Part shown: positions 60,933 to 64,000 of the stretch, piece after piece | Numbering within the stretch: position 1 is the stretch's first letter | Layout: each line of letters opens with the position of its first letter | From: Leucobacter luti | GTDB lineage: Bacteria > Actinomycetota > Actinomycetes > Actinomycetales > Microbacteriaceae | NCBI RefSeq assembly: GCF_019464495.1 | Contig: NZ_CP080492.1 | Span: forward strand, 1,612,001 to 1,676,000 | DNA length: 64,000 bases | Direction: 5' to 3' | Notes under the pieces: generated by a model | What the model was told of the DNA's origin: nothing | Database searches by the model: none | Seen by the model: the letters and a program-made list of their open reading frames with translations, nothing else | Program-made: the position numbers and the translations under genes

Positions 60933-61963
60933 GCTGCACGCACCGCTCCGAGCGCAGCAGCCACATCGTCCTCAACGAGGACGAAGTTCGCTGCGCCGCC
61001 CGCCATCGCGCCTGCCCCCATCGCGATCGGCACGGTCGCCATCGGATTCGCGATGTTCCCGATCGCCCAGATGCGCGGGTGGCTCGTGCGCCCAGCAGCG
61101 TCAACGGCCAGGAAGCTTCCAAACGGCATGTCGGTGCGGTCGAGCTGGAGCTCGGAGAGGAAGCCGTCGTGCGCGGTGAGTGTTCCCATCGTGAAGATCG
61201 CGTCGATCGGGTGCTCCACCCCGTCAGCAGTGCGCACTCCGGTGACGCGCTCCCCATCGCCCAGCACCTCGATCACTGGATCGGGCACGATCGCAGTGCC
61301 GCGCGTCCGGAGGGCCTCAGCCACAGCGGGATCAAGCTCGCCGATCTCGGCGCTGAACACCGTGAACTGCTCGCTCCACTGGCGGATCAGCGTGGCTTGG
61401 TGCAGCGACATTGGCGAGGTCGCGAGCACGGCCAGGCGCGATCCGCGCACCTCCCAGCCGTGGCAATACGGGCAGTGGAGCACGGAGCTGCCCCAGTACT
61501 CAGCGAGGCCGGGGACATCGGGCAACGTGTCACTCACCCCGGTCGCAACGATCAGGATCCCCGCGGTCACCGTAGCGGTTCCGGCGGTTCCGGCGGTTCC
61601 GGCGGTTTCGGCGGCAACAGTGGCGCTTTCGGCGCTTCCCGCGCGCTCGGACTCCGACAGTGTGCTCCCGCGGAAGTCGACACACAGGCCCGATTCATCC
61701 GCCAGTTCGCGCACCGCGACGACGGTCCCCGAGGCGAACTCGACCCCGTAGCCGCGCGCCTCGGCGCGGCCCCGCTCCAGCAGCTCGAGCGGCGGGATGC
61801 CGTCGTGGCCGAGCACGTTGTGCATCCTGGCTGCGAAGCGATTGCGTGGCGCGCCGGCGTCGATGACGAGCGTCCTGCGGAGAGACCGACCAAGGGCCTG
61901 TGCCGCGCTCAGTCCCGCAGCGCCGCCCCCGATCACGATTGCGTCATAGTGTGTCGATGTCAT
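60929..61963 (-). CDS. Thioredoxin-reductase-like FAD oxidoreductase with CPYC motif
   Basis: 344 residues from ATG at 61963. Seen: N-terminal FAD motif AIVIGGGAAGLSAAQALGRS, a redox pair in VLHCPYCHGWEVRGS, and a C-terminal IWAIGNIANPMATVPIAMGAG FAD motif. Odd: where TrxR has the NADPH motif GGGDSA this protein reads LATSPMSLHQA, and the following HRR residues are absent, as in dithiol oxidases of the GliT/HlmI type. An Ala/Thr/Glu-rich insert encoded partly by 9-bp repeats interrupts the FAD domain near residue 112. Divergent from an XRE-cupin regulator and coupled to a methyltransferase gene. Confidence 0.85.
   Translation of the reverse strand: MTSTHYDAIVIGGGAAGLSAAQALGRSLRRTLVIDAGAPRNRFAARMHNVLGHDGIPPLELLERGRAEARGYGVEFASGTVVAVRELADESGLCVDFRGSTLSESERAGSAESATVAAETAGTAGTAGTATVTAGILIVATGVSDTLPDVPGLAEYWGSSVLHCPYCHGWEVRGSRLAVLATSPMSLHQATLIRQWSEQFTVFSAEIGELDPAVAEALRTRGTAIVPDPVIEVLGDGERVTGVRTADGVEHPIDAIFTMGTLTAHDGFLSELQLDRTDMPFGSFLAVDAAGRTSHPRIWAIGNIANPMATVPIAMGAGAMAGGAANFVLVEDDVAAALGAVRAA
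61576..61611. repeat. 9-bp repeats (CGGTTCCGG x4) in the flavoprotein gene
   Basis: Three perfect units and one variant, in frame, encode part of the Ala/Gly/Thr-rich insert of the TrxR-like protein. Confidence 0.9.
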
Positions 61964-61983
61964 GTCCCCATCGTCACAAAGAC

Positions 61984-62019
61984 GTGCAATACTGGCAACT
62001 AGATTTGCACTATTGGCAA
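61984..62019. promoter_or_regulatory. Two phased operators between the flavoprotein and XRE-cupin genes
   Basis: GTGCAATACTGGCAA (61984-61998) and TTGCACTATTGGCAA (62005-62019) are 21 bp apart, two helical turns. The second is a TTGC-N7-GCAA palindrome, the first differs at one half-site base. Both lie in the divergent promoter region, so the XRE protein could control both directions. Confidence 0.6.
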
Positions 62020-62039
62020 GAGGAAAGCACGGGTACCGC

Positions 62040-62618
62040 GTGGCACACGACGAACTGGCACAGCTGGGGCCGCGGCTGCGCGCGGCCAGGCAGGAGCGCG
62101 GCTGGACGCTGGAGGAGCTCGCCGGGCGTGCCAGGCTCTCGGTCAGCACGCTGAGCCGCCTCGAATCAGGCAAGCGCCAAGCGAGTCTCGAACTCCTCCT
62201 CCCCCTCACACGGCACCTCGGGATCCGGGTCGACGATCTCCTCGAGCCGCACGACCGCGACCCGCGCGTGCGACGACGCCCGATCACGCGCGACGGCCTC
62301 ACCATTGCACCCCTCACACACGAGGCGTCCGACGTGCGCGCATTCAAGATCACCTACCACCCCGAAGCTCCCGAGCGAGCACCGCAGGTGCACGACGGGC
62401 ATGAGTGGCTCTACGTCCTCTCTGGCCGCCTGCGCCTGACGCTGGGCGAGCAAGAGCTCGTGCTGGAGCGCGGCGAGGCAGCCGAGTTTGACACGACCAC
62501 CCCGCACCGCATGCGCGCCGAGGGCGGCCGGAAGGCCGAGGTGCTGAGCATCTTCAACGCGGTGGGTGAGCGGCTGCACTTGCACTCCCACGTGGATCCC
62601 GCGCCGGCACCGGCATGA
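62040..62618 (+). CDS. XRE-family regulator with C-terminal cupin domain
   Basis: 192 residues from GTG at 62040, chosen because it leaves a short lead into the HTH; no good ribosome site is seen. Seen: an HTH with LRAARQERGWTLEELAGRARLSVSTLSRLESGKR near residue 15, then a cupin with VHDGHEWLYVLSGRLRLTLGEQ and RGEAAEFDTTTPHRM, whose His residues could bind metal or ligand. Divergent from the flavoprotein-methyltransferase pair, which it probably regulates. Confidence 0.88.
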   Translation: MAHDELAQLGPRLRAARQERGWTLEELAGRARLSVSTLSRLESGKRQASLELLLPLTRHLGIRVDDLLEPHDRDPRVRRRPITRDGLTIAPLTHEASDVRAFKITYHPEAPERAPQVHDGHEWLYVLSGRLRLTLGEQELVLERGEAAEFDTTTPHRMRAEGGRKAEVLSIFNAVGERLHLHSHVDPAPAPA

Positions 62619-62626
62619 GCGCAGAG

Positions 62627-62707
62627 CTGACCCCCGAGTGAACTGCTGACCCCTAACTGAAGCGAATATCGCTTGAATTGGGGGTCAGGAGTTCACTCGA
62701 GGGTCAG
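62627..62707. terminator. 81-bp near-perfect palindrome at a convergent junction
   Basis: The two 39-nt arms (from CTGACCCCCGAGTGAACT at 62627 and ending GGGTCAG at 62707) differ at only five positions and meet at a 3-nt centre within AGCGAATATCGCT. It starts 8 bp after the regulator stop and ends 47 bp before the convergent flavin reductase stop. It could act as a terminator, but it is far longer than needed. Confidence 0.75.
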
Positions 62708-62754
62708 TTGTGAGTTCGGGGAGCGTTGGGGCGGGGCCGCCGGATGCGCACCAG

Positions 62755-63345
62755 CTAGATCATGTACTCCAGCTCGCGATACGCGCCGCGGTAGAAGAGC
62801 AGGGGCGCGCGGCTCGGGTCTGTCGAGACCCCTGCCACCCGCACGAGGAAGATCAGGTGGTCGCCCGCCTCGATCTCTTGCTCGATCTCGCCGGCCACCC
62901 AGCCAGTGCCACCGGCGAGCGTCGGCGCTCCGTTTGCCTCGGACGGGAACCACTCGACCCCCTGCCACTTGTCAGTTCCGGATCGCGCGAACTGCCCGCT
63001 GAGGTGCTGCTGCTCGGCACTCAGGAAATTCACCACGATGTTGCGGTGTTCGCGTACCGCGGCGAGACTCTTGGCAGTGCGCGCGATTGAAAACGAGATC
63101 AGCGGCGGATCAACCGAAACGCTGTAGAACGACTGGCAGGTGAAGCCCACTGGGCCGTCCGGGCCACTCGTGGTGATCACTGTGACGCCAGATGCGAAGC
63201 CGCCCATCGCATCTCGGTACACTCGCTGGTCGAATGCGCTGGGGGCCACCGCTGGAGCAGAATCAACCACGGCTGGAGCGGGATTGACCGCAGGGGCTGA
63301 TCCCGCACCCGAAGGCGCGTCCACTTCAATCAGCTCTGCACTCAT
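62755..63345 (-). CDS. Flavin reductase domain protein
   Basis: 196 residues from ATG at 63345, overlapping the upstream stop by 4 bp. Seen: an Ala/Pro-rich N-terminus (about 35 residues), then the flavin-reductase-like fold with YRDAMGGFASGVTVITT, GFTCQSFYSVSVDPPLISFSI, FAVNFLSAEQQ-type segment (here IVVNFLSAEQQHLSGQFA) and GDHLIFLVRV. It supplies reduced FMN or FAD to a partner monooxygenase, or is the reductase of a two-component system. Coupled to an FMN reductase gene. Confidence 0.88.
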   Translation of the reverse strand: MSAELIEVDAPSGAGSAPAVNPAPAVVDSAPAVAPSAFDQRVYRDAMGGFASGVTVITTSGPDGPVGFTCQSFYSVSVDPPLISFSIARTAKSLAAVREHRNIVVNFLSAEQQHLSGQFARSGTDKWQGVEWFPSEANGAPTLAGGTGWVAGEIEQEIEAGDHLIFLVRVAGVSTDPSRAPLLFYRGAYRELEYMI

Positions 63346-63863
63346 GCTGCCACCTCTGCAACCCGCGCCGCACGAGCGAGCAACGGCCCCTCGGTCTCGA
63401 ACCACTCATCGAGCACGGCGGCACGGCGATCAAAGCGCGGTGTGGGGAACGCAAGCCCGCGCGTCGGCACACTCGCCCCCAGCTCCACGAGCAGGGGGCG
63501 CAGCGTGAATTCGACGGCGAGGGCGTGCTCTTCTGAGGCTGTCGTGAACACGGGCACTGCGACCACCCCGGCGAGCCCTCGTGCGGGATAGCGATCCAGG
63601 AACGACTTGAGTAGCCCCGTGTAGCTGGCCTTGTATGTCGGCGTCGCAATGACGGCGATTGCGCTCGTGCGTAGCCGTTCGGCGATGGCATCGAGTTCTG
63701 GCGCCGGCCAGCGGAAGAGATCGGCGGAGTGATCGATCAGGTCGACGGTCGGGTGCAGGTGTGCCCCTGTCTCGGCCGCGATTCTGGCGGCGAGTTCCTC
63801 GGCAATCTGTCTCGTGCGTGAGGCCGGCTTGGGATTGCCGACGATGACGGAAATGTGGGACAT
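63342..63863 (-). CDS. NADPH-dependent FMN reductase (SsuE/MsuE-like)
   Basis: 173 residues from ATG at 63863 with TTGGAG 5 nt upstream. Seen: the flavodoxin-like FMN_red fold with VIVGNPKPASRTRQIAEELA near the N-terminus and ATPTYKASYTGLLKSFLDRYP near residue 75, the FMN-phosphate and ring contacts of the family. It reduces FMN with NAD(P)H, often to serve alkanesulfonate or related monooxygenases. No such monooxygenase is in this window; one may lie beyond the right edge. Confidence 0.88.
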   Translation of the reverse strand: MSHISVIVGNPKPASRTRQIAEELAARIAAETGAHLHPTVDLIDHSADLFRWPAPELDAIAERLRTSAIAVIATPTYKASYTGLLKSFLDRYPARGLAGVVAVPVFTTASEEHALAVEFTLRPLLVELGASVPTRGLAFPTPRFDRRAAVLDEWFETEGPLLARAARVAEVAA

Positions 63864-63931
63864 GGCGCTCCAAACGTGGGTTGCGTGAGTGTTCCACGGT
63901 GGGGTGTCGCGGAGCGGCAACCGGATCTCAT

Positions 63932-63944
63932 CCAGTGCAACTGG
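63932..63944 (-). promoter_or_regulatory. Candidate operator upstream of the FMN reductase pair
   Basis: CCAGTGCAACTGG is a 5-bp inverted repeat with a 3-nt centre, about 70 bp before the FMN reductase start. A further GCCAGTG half-site follows at about 63947. Confidence 0.35.
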
Positions 63945-64000
63945 AAGCCAGTGTAGGTGCCGTGCTCGCCCGCAACAGATCCGCTGCAACAGAGCGTAAT

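Noticed and set aside
1..64000. tRNA genes, rRNA genes, CRISPR arrays, insertion sequences, integrases
   Set aside because: No GGTTCGA-type T-arm in a cloverleaf context, no regularly spaced direct repeats with unique spacers and no transposase or integrase motif were recognised.

Overview
The window is GC-rich throughout (about two thirds G+C by eye), with GTG/TTG starts, many 4-bp ATGA/GTGA gene overlaps and several genes that look leaderless. Together with the gene content (homodimer-type NADP isocitrate dehydrogenase, archaeal-type AspRS, a ZTP riboswitch ahead of glyA-folD, PspA plus TPM protein, class E-like LAxTG sorting signal), this points to a high-GC actinobacterium, most likely Microbacteriaceae (Leucobacter-like). 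The placement is inference from families, not from a marker-gene comparison. No rRNA, tRNA, CRISPR array, prophage or transposase was recognised.

Region by region. (1) 1-8.4 kb: the 3' end of a YtcJ-like amidohydrolase, convergent with an operon of a C45-type acyltransferase/hydrolase and a complete dipeptide-type ABC importer (SBP, two permeases, two ATPases). A divergent LacI-family regulator reads away from it, and a 14-bp-phased operator lies between them. (2) 8.4-9.2 kb: a gene-poor stretch of lower GC. (3) 9.2-12.3 kb: an FAD dehydrogenase of the ketosteroid-dehydrogenase type, and icd. (4) 12.5-25.6 kb: an amino-sugar salvage locus. nagA, nagB and a large LuxR-type regulator lie on one strand. 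On the other are an MsmK/UgpC ATPase, a ROK repressor, a sugar SBP, two permeases, a cytoplasmic NagZ-like GH3 enzyme and a ROK kinase. Import, cleavage, phosphorylation, deacetylation and deamination are thus all encoded together. (5) 25.6-31.2 kb: GNAT acetyltransferase, RarD/EamA transporter, CsoR copper sensor, LuxR regulator, PPK2 and a degenerate HemQ-like protein. (6) 31.2-47.7 kb: ccsB (separated from its usual partners), an antiporter, an MpaB/DUF2236 protein, the PspA/TPM envelope pair, a membrane GDPD, an ArsR-SRPBCC pair, DedA, lipoproteins, folD-glyA under a ZTP riboswitch, and purU. (7) 47.8-55.2 kb: phosphatase-tlpA-ccdA-resB cytochrome c maturation operon, metallophosphoesterase, luciferase-like oxidoreductase, and aspS. 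(8) 55.2-59.9 kb: a 22-bp minisatellite, then a four-gene surface-fibre-like operon: camelysin/TasA-like protein, SipW-type signal peptidase with a repetitive tail, LAxTG-anchored protein, and choice-of-anchor G protein. (9) 60-64 kb: a methyltransferase plus TrxR-like flavoprotein pair, a divergent XRE-cupin regulator with two 21-bp-phased operators, and a two-component flavin reductase pair.

The most original material is the SipW operon with its repeat tracts, the degenerate HemQ-like protein, the LacI-controlled peptide/acyl-amide uptake locus, and the long perfect or near-perfect palindromes that sit at convergent gene junctions.
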